This document shows positions 1-11,641 of a DNA stretch of 64,000 bases, one piece after another. How positions within the stretch are numbered: the stretch's first letter is position 1; each line of letters begins with the position of its first letter. The notes below the pieces were generated by a model. It did no database searches and was not told the DNA's origin. It saw only the letters and a program-made list of their open reading frames with translations. Source of the stretch: Cryptomeria japonica (lineage: Eukaryota > Streptophyta > Pinopsida > Cupressales > Cupressaceae); the NCBI RefSeq assembly GCF_030272615.1, contig NC_081415.1:599645644-599709643 (forward strand), read 5' to 3'. Made by a program: the position numbers and the translations under genes.

Positions 1-240
1 GTGGGAAGGAGATCAGGTCCATCATGAGGAGGAGGAATAGGTCTATCCTTAGGAGGAATAATATGTTTATCCTTAGGAGGAATAGATTGATGCTTGGGAG
101 CTTTTGTATCCCTGGGAGGAAGAATAGACTCATCCTTAGGAGAAGGAATAGATTATTCCTTAGGAGAAAGAATATTTCTATCCTTAAGAGGAAGAATAGA
201 CTTATCCATAAGAAGAGGCATATGATCATTAGTTGGAGGA
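1..240 (-). repeat. Proline-rich PPKD-type repeat within gag-pro region
   Basis: The plus strand repeats a short unit around AGGAGGAATAG...ATCCTT. On the minus strand this reads as a degenerate Ile-Pro-Pro-Lys-Asp repeat. It continues the decayed polyprotein. The Arg-rich reading on the plus strand is its shadow. Confidence 0.5.
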
Positions 241-2785
241 AGACTAAGTGTTGGATTTCTTTTTTACTTAAGCATAAAATCATCTCATTTTTTCATTTTT
301 GATAAGATTGAAAAAGAGGATCACTTCTAGGTAAATGAGGTTGGAATTTTTTGGACCAAAAATAATCAAGACAAACATCTCTTTGTCTAACCATGGGTTG
401 GTACATGTTATGATTAACAGTTATGATCTAGTCATCATGAGGGAATTTTAAGCGTTTATGAACAGAAGGGGTTGCTTTCATGGAAGAGAACCAAGGATTT
501 CCCAACTTCACATGAAATTGTTTTGATGTAGGAATTATAGAAAAGTTAACATATAAAGCCTTAGTACCAACCTCAATAGGAAGAGAAATAGAACTAATGG
601 CGAGGCAAGAGAAACTATCAAAGATTTTAATCACCACATCAGTTTTCTCATATGTCACTTGATGCAATTGTAAGGTATAAAGAAATTCTTCAATTATTAC
701 ATTAACCATACAAACCGGATCAATAAGCACCCACCAAGAAGGTATGTCTTTGATTCTCACAGTGATATATAATAGGTCATCGGGTTCTTAAATAGTCTCA
801 CTAGAACCAAATGTGATGCATAAGTCCTTAGGAGGTTCATTTTTATCAACAAGGTTCACGACATTATTAGATTCAAGGCCAAGATCATTGGGAGAGAAGG
901 AAAGACGATCAGTCTCAAATCACATTAGTGGAATGGGAAGGTAAAGGATTAGTGAAAACTTGAAGATTTTGATTAGGATCTATAGATTTGTTTCCTTTAT
1001 CATTCACACCAGCCACAGATATGATGTTGTTATCAATCAAGTCTCGAATCTTACTTCTCAAATAATAACACTTTTCAGTGTCATGACCAGGTTGACGATG
1101 ATACTAGCAAAAAGATTTGGAATCAAAGGAAGGTGAAAAAGGCTTAGTTGTATCAATTGGTTTAATAGGGGAAAGTTTCAACACATTCATTTGTAACAAT
1201 TATGTCATGATACTATGCAAAGATTCATTAAGAGGAGTGAATTCTTTTCTAAAATATTTAGACAAAGGAGGAACACCTATTGCGGCTGCTACTTGAGTGT
1301 TGTTGTCATTGAACTTGATGAATCCCTTATTCGGTTTAAAATTCGCAAAGGTTGTTGAGTACTTTCACTTTTATCATTCAAAGCCATTGAAGATGATTGT
1401 TCCAATTGACTCACGGTAAGGTGATAATTGTGAAGTATTTTTGCACAGCTGTGTAAAGGAAGTAAACTCGGAAAAGAGAAGTTTATCCCTAATATCTTTT
1501 TGCAAATTAGAAATGAAAATTCTGACTATCTTGATCAGGCAAAGGAAAAAAAAATTGAGAATACATATGTTTATATCTACCAATAAAATTAGTCACTTTT
1601 TCTTTAACACCTTGCTTGCCATGCATCAAATCAGTCAAAGTAATCTTAGAACCAATATTAGTGTGAAAATGTTGAATGAAAGCATTAGCCAATTGTTGAA
1701 AAGAAGTAATAGAATAAGTAGGTAATGAACAATACCATTGCAAAGCTTTATCCCTTAGTGTTCTAGTAAACAATTTAGCCAACAATCTTTGGTCATGAGA
1801 AAAGTCACTACACAAAATTTGAATGTTTTAACATGAGTCAAAGGATCACCTTTTCCATTATAAAGCTCCAATTGAGGAACTTCTACATGTTTAGGAGGGA
1901 CGGCTCGAACAATGTCATTGGATAATAGGCTCGCTACATCAAATGTGGGCACATTATACTTAGATTGATTCATAGAAGCTATTTGTTGTTGTAAGGAAGA
2001 CATTGTTTCGGCTAGATTATTGATGGTATCTTTGGTGGATGGATTGAAATTGGACATGTTGGATTGAGGAGGGGTAACATTGTTGATGAAGGAAGAGCTT
2101 GAGCATAAGGAGGGATGTTGTTATATGAAGGTGGGGGTTGAGAATAAGGAGGTGGGACGCTATGATAAGTAGGTATTGGAGAATATTGGGTAACAAATGG
2201 AAGACTTGTAGGAGTAGGTATGAAGGAATTATGATTAGGGAAGTTTCCCCCTTGAATAAAATTTGTAGGTATGACATTTTGTGTAGAGGTAGCCATGATG
2301 TTGGATGTAAAAGTGGAAAAACTAGCCATAGGGGTAGTCAAAGGAAAGGAATGATTAACTTGACTAGGAGGTTGTGTGTAACCAAGGACTTCAACACAAC
2401 TCTTCAAAGACATAATATTAGTATCCATGATATGAGAAATACCACGCAACACATCAACACCAAGTTTATCACTTTGAACCATTCTTTTTAATCCTTCAAT
2501 TAGTGGTAGAGCTACACTTTTCGAGTATTGTTGACTCATCCATTGTAACTTCTCCAATTGGTCAATGAAAACCATAGTTAGTGATTCCTCCACATCATGA
2601 GAACTATGTAAATAATGAGGATAAATGACATCATTTGTAGGATTGGAGGAACCACCAACATCCTCATGGAACAAGTTATCCAAATCAAGCTCCATCTCCT
2701 CAGTAATTAAACCTTGGGAAGCCTTAATTCTATAAATTCTTCTCACAAGGATATTATAGGTTGGACTAATAGTAGTAAAATGCAT
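1..2785 (-). pseudogene. Ty3/gypsy gag-protease region, decayed, runs off left edge
   Basis: The capsid and protease part of an LTR-retrotransposon polyprotein, read leftward from an ATG at 2785. The first part (2785-2012) is acidic at its start and then rich in Pro, Ser and Tyr. The core retrotransposon gag domain lies at about 1950-1507, with the typical pattern of an aromatic DKALQWYCSLP stretch followed by F-x-Q-L-A-N-AF. A CxxH...H...C knuckle (YHRQPGHDTEKC) follows near 1110-1060, and post-protease sequence ending LGNPWF...LKFPHDD lies at 500-428. The reading frame changes near 2050 and 1810, and there are internal stops, so this copy is dead. It sits directly inside an LTR and primer site at 3448-4623, which fixes its orientation. 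Pol would lie left of the window. Confidence 0.8.
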
Positions 2786-3447
2786 GCACTAAGGGAGGGA
2801 AATTGGAAATTTGAAATTTGAATAATGCAAAATTTTAGAAAAATGATTATTCAATTAAATAAGCAAATTGATTAAAAAGATAAAGAATAATTGTGAAAAA
2901 TCATGCAATTTAAATTTAAAAATTAGGGCCTTGTGAAAAGAACTTAATTTTAAAATTTCAAATCTAAGGTTGAAATTGAAATGATTAATCCAAATTGGGC
3001 AACCCACAAGGTTAATTTAAATTTAAAAATTAATTTTCTTTTAATTAACTACTTAATTTTAAATTTGGTCCAAGATTGCAATTTTGAATTTGAGGCAACT
3101 CTAAAATGACAAATCCAAAATTTAAACAACCCACAAGCTCAATTTATAAAAAAAAATTAAAAATTAGGGTTTCTGAAATTAACCACTTAATTTTAAAATT
3201 TAAATTTGAAATTAAACTTGCATGTGAAAATTTGAATTTTGAAATTGAAAAACACTCAGATCTGAAATAATTAATCCAAATTAAACAATTCACAAGCTCA
3301 ATTTTGAATATAAAAATTGGGGTTTTAGTGAAAATAACCTCTAATTTTTTAAAAAATTTGCAAGGAAATCAAAGTTGTAAATGAAAACTTGAATTTTAAA
3401 TTGCATAAACACTCAAATTTGAGAACATGAATCAGAATCAAAGGTGT
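2786..3447 (-). other. Untranslated leader of the left-edge Ty3/gypsy element
   Basis: Very AT-rich sequence between the primer-binding site and the gag ATG. It repeats short blocks resembling TTAATTTTAAAATTTAAATT several times. No ORF is seen. This matches the position of a retrotransposon 5' leader. Confidence 0.55.
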
Positions 3448-3465
3448 AGGGAGTCGGGTTCACCA
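3448..3465 (-). promoter_or_regulatory. Primer-binding site, tRNA-Trp type
   Basis: On the minus strand the sequence three bases inside the LTR is TGGTGAACCCGACTCCC. The first 13 bases are the complement of the 3' end of plant tRNA-Trp as I remember it (…GTCGGGTTCACCA). It marks the start of minus-strand DNA synthesis and orients the element leftward. Confidence 0.65.
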
Positions 3466-3468
3466 AAA

Positions 3469-4623
3469 TGTAATGGTGAATAATTAGGGTTTCCACCATT
3501 AGATGTATGAAAACCACTAATTTGTCATTACATTCAAAAGAGGGTGAAATCCAATAGATTCAGACACAAATCAGAAATGATAAGGACTGAATACTAATTG
3601 GATTTAGGAGAGGTGTGAATTGTTTTACCCTCTTTTGTGAGTTGAAATACTAAATTAAGATAAAGTACAAAAAACCAGAGGTAAAAATGCAAAAACGGTG
3701 AGCTACAGATGTGGGATTTTCACGTGCACCTAGATCTTAGCAGTATATGCAAATTCGGATCTGATCCCCGAAAAAGCTCCAAAAATACCAGGATCGATGT
3801 GCTTGTCACCTTGGTCCTCCTACTTTCTCGCATGTTAAAGAGGGTTGATTTGTCTCAGCAAATAATGCCTATTCTAAAGAGTGCAGCTTCGTACCTGTTT
3901 CTTGCACACAGAAAGAAAGGGAAATAGGTTGGGAATAGGGGCTTGTCATAGGTCAAACCCCGGTTTTGGAGTTAAGCATGAAATTGAGATAAAGATAACT
4001 AAAATTATTGTAATGGAAGGTTCTCCTTTTAAGGGAGATGTTGAATAATGACTAAAAATCAAGTGATATACCTCATTGTGAAGTTTTGTTTGTCTTCACA
4101 CAAAAAAAGGACTTGATGAAGTCTTCAACAAAATGGAATGAAAGATGTCTACTTCAGTGCTTGAATCTTGACTTTATTGCTGCTCCAAAGCTTGAAGGGA
4201 GACTGATTAATGCTCAGTTTCTCTTGAATGCTTGATTGCTTGATCTCATGTTTGTATAATGTATACGTGATGATGTGATAGATGTCAAATGAGAGGGGAA
4301 AACCTACTTTTATACTTGTTTGTCGGATGAATTGCTAATTTCTTGACCTGAGCCAACACGGAGCAAGAAATCCCACTCAAATTTGAAATAGGACCAAGGG
4401 TTAAAAGGGGGCCCAAACTAGGGGGGACCAGAGCGTGGCGCCCTGGTCGTGCCCCTATTTAGAATTAGGAGAAGATGCTAGGTGCATTGAAAAAGAAAAA
4501 AATGATGCAATTTATATGGGGTATGAGCATAATCAAGTCCCAATCAGGCCAAGGGGCGCAAATGCTAAGGTAGGGACCCAATGCAGTCAAAATTGTACAA
4601 GGGTGCAATTTTAGGACACTACA
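3469..4623 (-). repeat. 5' LTR, family B copy 1 (B1)
   Basis: A 1155-bp LTR. On the minus strand it begins TGTAGTGTCC and ends ATTACA. It shares a core with B2, B3 and B4: a tract near 3892-3990 with CACACAGAAAGAAAG, a G-rich stretch and GGTCAAACCCCGGTTTTGGA. A GC-rich palindrome lies at 4425-4448. It is adjacent to a primer site and gag, so it is the 5' LTR of a leftward element. Confidence 0.75.
4425..4448. repeat. GC-rich palindrome in LTR B1
   Basis: Arms GGACCAGAGCG and CGCCCTGGTC flank a very short loop. The counterpart in LTR B2 is at 38547-38605. It stands out against the AT-rich surroundings and could form a hairpin in the LTR transcript. Confidence 0.5.
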
Positions 4624-4788
4624 ATTAAATAAATAAAAAATATTTATTTCATTAATAGTGGAAGAGGCTAATGAATTAATTAAATAAATAAATAACTTTA
4701 TTTAGTTAATAGAAGGCATTAGAATAAAAGTAATTAAATAAATAATAAATATTTATTTAATTAAAGGATAATTTTAGGTCTCTACACT
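4624..4788 (-). repeat. Fragment of an LTR head (LTR C)
   Basis: On the minus strand this starts TGTAGAGACCTAAAATTATCC, a typical LTR head, followed by AT-rich repeats. It is cut off by the end of LTR B1 at 4623. This suggests the B element inserted into an older LTR whose rest lies beyond the left edge. The purine-rich GATTGGAAAG before it (4789-4798) would be its polypurine tract. The call is tentative. Confidence 0.4.
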
Positions 4789-5387
4789 TTCCAATCAAAA
4801 TATTATACAAAGGATAAGCAAATGAACACTAATGGTGAGAAGAAATCAAGACAATGAACATAGGAATTTGACAAGAAATCCTAGTTTGCATAAGTCAAGA
4901 TTTTCTAATCCTCTTTTTAAAATGATAAGTCCTTCGCATTTTTAAGATTTTAGGCCTTTCAAACAGTAACAACGGCCAATCACAAGCTGATAAAATGCAG
5001 CTTAGAAAATGGAATAATTCAAGTTTTTTTGTCAAATTTGACTAAGTCAACATAATTTGTACTACTTGCTATATTCCTTATCCAATAGCCACTGAGACAT
5101 ACATAGAAATGGTCCTTTGAGGGTACTATTCGTTTTGCATTCAATAGTGGCAATAAAATCTACTACAATTTTCCTTATGTATCATGAAGCACCTTCAATC
5201 CACCAACAACACAACATTGCATTGTAACGTGACTAACTCTGGAAGCTCTAACATCATCTTGAGCTTTTAGCTCTTGGTTAATTCTTCTACTATACTCATC
5301 AAATATTTTCAACATTGCATTCATGTCCTCTTTCTTGAGTCTCTTGGACAATGTCCAATTGAGAAAGTATGTCTTAAATATTCATAC

Positions 5388-8300
5388 TCAAAGTTTGAAT
5401 TTTTTCCATCTCTCTACACTATTTGATAACCAATAATCAACAACTACATCACCGATTGTCATGACCCCTTCCATTAATTCCTTATTTACACCAACCACTA
5501 GATTTGGCATTCTATCAACAAGGTAATTCTTGAATTTCTCTATTTCTTGTTCATCTTTACCCAATGTCAATTTTTCAACAAGGTCAAATATGTTTTTCAA
5601 TAACTTCTTGATCCTGTATTCTCATCTTCTCTATAACCATGAGGATATCTTCTACTCCTTTAAGGAACTCACGTAGATGGAATCTTTCCCAATCTAATTA
5701 CATTTTACATCTGATTATGTTAGCATAATCCCCTTCTAAGACAATCTTTTCTTTCACTACTACCTAGTGGTCCAAATTTTGAAGCTATGTTATCTTTTCC
5801 ATATCTTCTTCGTTTTGTCTCCAACTCTTTTTACAAGAATTTCTTAGCTTCTTCACCTTATCTTGCATTCGCACGATTGATGCATGCCTTTCCAATGCAA
5901 CTTGAATAACTTTAGCTCATCCTATCTGAGTTTCTTCAGCCCTATCATTCAAGCATAATTGCCTCATGTTTAATGAGATTGATAGCATCAACTTCCTCTT
6001 TTGACATAATCACAATGTTTAATGAGATCGATAGCATCAACTTCCTCTTTTGACATAATCACAAGATGCATTGGGAGTTCTATCATAGCCTAATTGGGTT
6101 GAGCCATAACCTTGATGAACTCTTTTAGTTGACCAATCTGATTTTTCAACTCTCTTATCTTCATTTTTAACTTGCCTTATTCGCACAATGGTAAACTCTA
6201 CACCTTCACGTAGAATATGAATCCCTTGTTCTCTTCATGGATGACCAAGATTCATTGTCATGATTCCATAGTCTTCTGCAGTAATGTTTTGTTTATCTTT
6301 GTCACCCATAGGAACCGCAAGGTGCAATTCTCTCTCACCTGGGTCATTCTACTTTGTGACATATCTTGTTTTTGGCCTTCCTTTCTTCTTGGACTACTTA
6401 GGAATTTGTGTATTAGACTATTAAAATCAAGAGGAACTATTTGTACTTCTATCTTGGGTTGTAATTATTTCAGCAACCATTTTGGCACCTCTTTTCTGGC
6501 AGGTGGTTCCTACTGCCCATCTACTTTTGTGTCTTCCAAAGGTGGCATATTGGGATCCCTTTCTAAAAGACTACCTTGTTCCTTCTCTTTTTTTTAATTT
6601 TTCCCTGTTGTGGCCTAGGTTGATCCTCCTTTTGTGATCACCTATTGTGTACTGATGGTCCATTCCTCAACCCTTTGTTTATGTATTATTGTTTATGGAT
6701 TAGAGAAACCATTTCCCTTTTATCTCGTGCTTTCAATGTTAGTCTTATCATATACCTTAGAGTGGTGTATATTCTTCCTGATATCAGGCTTTATTATCTT
6801 ACCACTCTATTCAAATTCCAATTCCTAGTTCTCAAGTAGGATTTCTTCTATATTCTCTGCACTTTTTACCTCTTTGCCAACTTCATCTATTTGTCCTTCA
6901 AACAACATTGTTTGTTCTTGAGATGTCTCGACGATGTTTACAACTGTTTCACTTAGTCCTGGCTGAAACTTATCTACGTGGCATGACATATCTTTTATTT
7001 CATCTTCTTCTTGCCCTAGGATTGGCTCAGCAATTTCATGTTCTTCAAATGAATGAAATTCTTTAATTATGATCTTATATGTCTTATCCAAAGCTTCTTG
7101 TATCTCTTGGCTTTTCAGATCTAATGACTTAGATTCATAGGGTGTATATTCTCCTACATCAACATCTACAAAGTGTATTTGAGTTTGTGATGTATCTTTC
7201 TGAACCGACATGATCTTTTCTTGCCTCCTCTTTTCTTGTAGTTTTCAGTATTTATAACTTTCTTTTTATAATACTTCCTATGTTTGACTAAGCTCTTCAT
7301 CCTTTTCTCCAGGCGTATTTGTCAAGGGTATCAAACCTATCATCTCTCCCATTACTGATGTAGACACTGACGGTGGTGAAGCAAACAATGAAGTTGCAAG
7401 TTGTGTGGTTAACACTGGAATTGCCCTCAGTAGACCTTGAGTCATTAAGTTCCCTTATTGTGGGATTGTGGTTATTACTTCTACTCTCGGTATGTCAGAT
7501 GTAGACATTACAATGATTGATATGCCAACTGGTGTCCCAATCAAGTTCACCATCAAACTTCTTGCTATCTAATTTAGAGCTCTACCTATATTAACAACAT
7601 CCACTCTAACTCTAACGCTATGCAACTCTCCATCATATTGTAGGTCCTTGGGATCTATTTCTTTGGCCACTATTATTTTCATTTTCTTGACCATGAAATC
7701 ATCATAGTCAAGTTCCTCTGCAATCTTCCTCTTTCTCTTTTTGTTGCTATGCGGTTGTATAATCTTGACTCCACTAGCTCTCAATACTTCTATGTAATTG
7801 TCTAGTCATTCCTTGCTAGCTCTAATGATGGGTTCATTGATTTCATCAATATAAATAACCTCTGGGTGTGTCCAATCAGGCTCTGTAATAGGTTGCTCTA
7901 CGATTCTAAGTTTACAATACTCAAGATGAAGGACATCTTCATTCTCCTGATGTACTTGTGGCACAATATCAAAGATCCCTAAAGTATGCATTTGTTTCAA
8001 TGTTAATCTTTGATATCGCCTCATTCTCACTTCTTCGTTATAGCAATCCTTTCAATAATCTCCAATATGAGGAATATGGACCACCTTCATATTGATGAAC
8101 CTTTGGATCCTCTGAAGTGGATCAAATGACTCCCTCGCACATTTGTAGAACTGGAGATGGTGTACTAACAAATCTTCCTCTACTTGTTTGGCATTCTCTA
8201 ATGTATTAGACATTTACGGGAAATTTGACACTTGTCTTAATCTGCAATTTATAAAATGCTTTGTAAAAATCAACCATTTGCCTCACAAATTTAGACAATA

Positions 8301-8809
8301 TGACCCAACCACTTGGGTACCTTGGTAACATAAATGGTTCACCCTCAAAAATTTGTATCTTGATGTAAGAGAAAGTTGGGAATCGTATTTACCAACTTCC
8401 ATGGTATTTGATAAGACCCTTTGCTACTTAAGAAATCCTCTAGAATGTGCTACCTTCGATTTCTCTGACCACTTTCATTATAAATTTATCATTTACAAAT
8501 TTGTAATGATCTTGATATTATCCTCGCATGAGCTGTGGATAGTGTTGATAAACCAATTGTAGTGTCGGTCCATTCCTTAGGATCCCTACTATGTTGAGCC
8601 CTTGAAAATTGGCTCTAACTATGCATGAGTTTAGTATGTAAGAAGACATAAAATGTCTTGGGTGGCACTTCCGTTATATGCTTGAAAATAAAGTCATTAA
8701 TTACTTGTGACCAATGAATGAATGGCTGATTTTCCCTTACTATCTGGGTGAATGTGTACATCCATGACTCAATTTTGTCATTAATAGCTAACCTGACTAC
8801 TTTTCTCAA
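5388..8809 (-). pseudogene. Decayed minus-strand coding region of unknown function, probably of an LTR element
   Basis: A chain of minus-strand open segments with several stops and frame changes: 8809-8615, about 8210-7806, 7784-7569, 7211-6825 and 5600-5388. The parts read as a hydrophilic protein with a Trp/Tyr-rich N-terminal region (for example FIHWSQVINDFIFKHI). A middle part contains HHLQFYKCARESFDPLQR and MRMRRYQRLTLKQMHTLGI. An acidic, Glu-rich part follows, with a possible coiled coil at the end. I see no reverse transcriptase, integrase or zinc knuckle. It lies just inside the LTR C head in the matching orientation, so it may be the internal ORF of that element. I do not recognise the family. 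Confidence 0.4.
5966..6063. repeat. 49-bp tandem duplication
   Basis: Two adjacent 49-bp copies (5966-6014 and 6015-6063) starting ATGTTTAATGAGAT differ at one base. The unit is not a multiple of three, so it also shifts the decayed minus-strand frame. Confidence 0.85.
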
Positions 8810-8829
8810 AAGGGTGATTACATCATAAG

Positions 8830-10475
8830 TATTCTGATGAAAATTACTTATCTAAAGTGTCTTGGGAAATTTGGAAAAAGATCTATGTTTCTTATCCTTT
8901 CACATCCATGTCTCACAGATTGTTCATTTACATATTTCCTCATTTTGTAGGAAAGTGTTTGTTGATTGTTTAATATTCATCAATCTTGCTGATTGGGGTA
9001 TGGGAGTGCCAAATATACTTTGATTCCTTTAGGAGTCAAAGTCGGCATATACTATTATTTTTGGTTACTACTCTGTTTTCCATATCATAATATAATAGAC
9101 ATTCCTAAACAAAATTTAGGCCCTCAGTGGACATAGGAAACCCTAAAACTAAATGAAAGTTGTTATCATAGAGGTTTTTCATGTAGGTGTCTTCAATTGG
9201 TTCATATACCCTCTCCATAAACCAATTTGTGTTAAGTATCCCAAATGAGATAATGTTTTTCCTCAAATTCAAGCTTCAACTCAACTACTCTCATTCTCAT
9301 CTCTTTTTTTTTAAAGAGATATGTTTAATATATTCTATATTCTTATTTCATAATTTTTTGTTATGTATTATTTTGTACTTCTCAAGGTTTGAAGCTCAAA
9401 ATTATCATAGTTTTTCATTTATATAATTGATCATTTAGAATTTAACTTACCAAACTGAAAACACTTTGAAATTGCACAAAGTTAGGGTTCAGGGAAATTG
9501 TACCTATCAATTGTGAAAATTCACCCTCTCGAGTTGGTGGTGTTTCAGCTTGTATTCTCACCTTCATATGTCATGTGCTAAAACAATTCCTCTGAATTCA
9601 ATGTGTTCTTCATAAAATAGAGTGGGAAAGCTTAATTTCAAATTTCCTGCAAATTTTACACCACAGCATGCCAAAAGATTTTAAATAAAATGCAAAAAGG
9701 TAGAAAGAATGGTACATTCTATTAAGTTGGCATAATATGTGTCATTCAATTAATACTCAAGGTACGAGTTTCAAAAGGAGATGAACATCATTATAAAAGT
9801 ACTTTTACTTGAACTGAGAGTTTGTAACTAAACTCACTCTTTTGATGCGTGTAAAACCTCCATGTGGTTGGTAATTACCCATTTTTTTTTGTTTTTTAGT
9901 TGACAGTGGCTCTTTATTGAGGCTTGTAGAGGAATGACATGTTACTGGAGTCTAGTCAGAAAATGCTCACTCTAACTTCACACTTGTCAAAATCATGTAG
10001 ACATTTCAAAATTTTCTCAATTTTACACATTAGCATGCATTTTTGTGAAGGTGTCCAAAATGGTCCCAAATTGTCATAAGACCCATAGGTGTGCACTAAG
10101 TCATGTTCACTTGTGCGTTGATGTGGCATCACATCATTGGTTTTTTATTTTAATTTTAGAGGTACTTTTTTGGGGATAAGCATTAACATGACATTTTTAG
10201 GACACCACTATTGATCTAAAAGTGAACATGCACTATAACATATATTAGTACCCCTATCACCTATTAATCCCTCTCCCCTAATAAGAATATTGTTGTTAGA
10301 TGTATATTTATTTTTTGAAAATTAGTGTAGTCCAGTTACTAATGCCTCCGCTAAAAATGTTATGTCACTTTAGTTTAGTTAATAGCGGGTGCTTGTGGGC
10401 GCAAAGTATACAACTTAAGTGCATTTTAATGTTCGAGTCTTACTCTAGTATATCATAAATATTCAACTAGAGTGG
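8830..10475. other. No gene recognised
   Basis: AT-rich sequence with only short, unsupported open frames. No LTR ends, coding domain or RNA gene could be recognised. Confidence 0.5.
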
Positions 10476-10480
10476 GTAAT

Positions 10481-11394
10481 TGTTGGAATCCAAGAACACT
10501 AAGAGGGGGGGTGAATCAGTGTTCCACCGGAATGATCAATTTTAACCTTATTAAAACATGCATTCACCAACCGGTATATCGGTACATATAAGATTGAAAG
10601 AAGTAAAGCAACAAATAAGCCAAACACACAAAGAATTATACGTGGAAAACCTCAAAGAGGAAAAACCACAGCGAGATTTGTGACCCACAATATCAATCCA
10701 CTAGCCATATGAAAAGATAAAATGTAGGGAGCTTGCACATGCAGGAAGGCTTACACCCTAGAGCACACTGCTCAAACACAAAAGGAGCCTCACTGACTAC
10801 ATACAAATCCAAACTACAGTCCGAAGAAATGAGTGAACTGCAAAGATAGCATCTCTTATGCCTGAATACAGTTTCGGTTAAGCTCTGTTTGTTCTGGTAT
10901 GAAACCCTAAACCCTTACCAGAATACCCTCTTACATAAATATCTTCACATATATGATCTCTCTCATATATTTTGTATCTCCATTACATTCCATAACCTTA
11001 CATATTCATATCCTTACATATCCATATCATACCAAATGATCTAATCAACTGACCTCCATACCCTTTACAAACTATCATGCCTTATGTCGGCTTACAAAGA
11101 TAATGACAATATGAATATACATGTCGGCTCAATAACATAAATACATGAATTTATCAAAAACAATTGCCGATGTTGGATCTCTCAAATGATGTCGGCCTCC
11201 AATATCAATAACCTGATGAAGTCATGACGGCTTGCAATGCCAGTACCCAAAGAGTTCCTTCCAACCGATGAAGATACCTGTCGGTGCCGGTGTCAGTAAT
11301 CAACCAGACCAAAATGTGAAAGTCGGAACATGTTGCCATGTTGTCATCAATGACAACATATTGAAACCAACCAATTAAGTGTCAATTTCCAACA
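10481..11394 (-). repeat. 3' LTR of element D
   Basis: A 914-bp LTR with TGTTGG...CCAACA termini, preceded by TSD GTAAT (10476-10480). It is similar throughout to 17621-18538, with scattered substitutions and an indel near 10630. It carries a G7 run followed by TGAATCAG about 20 bp from its left end, shared with the other D and E LTRs. Confidence 0.9.
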
Positions 11395-11410
11395 ATCTCC
11401 CCCTTTGGCA
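11395..11410 (-). promoter_or_regulatory. Polypurine tract of element D
   Basis: The minus strand reads GCCAAAGGGGGAGAT directly before the LTR start TGTTGG. This is the expected position and composition for a plus-strand primer. Confidence 0.75.
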
Positions 11411-11641
11411 TTCATGACAACACTCATGTGAAAAATGATAATGGTTTCCATCTCCCAGTTTCACCTTGAGACTGCTCCCCCTGAGTTGAATATCCATCTG
11501 TGATCATGATAAAAAATACTCCATATCTCCTAATGCCAAGAATATATTTTTCACCTATACTCCCCCTTTGACATCAATGCCAAAAATAACAAAAACCGGG
11601 ACGAAGAATGAAAGACTATACAAAGAATGTCCAAAAATACC

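Noticed and set aside
24-302. Plus-strand Arg-rich small protein
   Set aside because: It is the shadow of a minus-strand proline-rich repeat in a gag-pro region.
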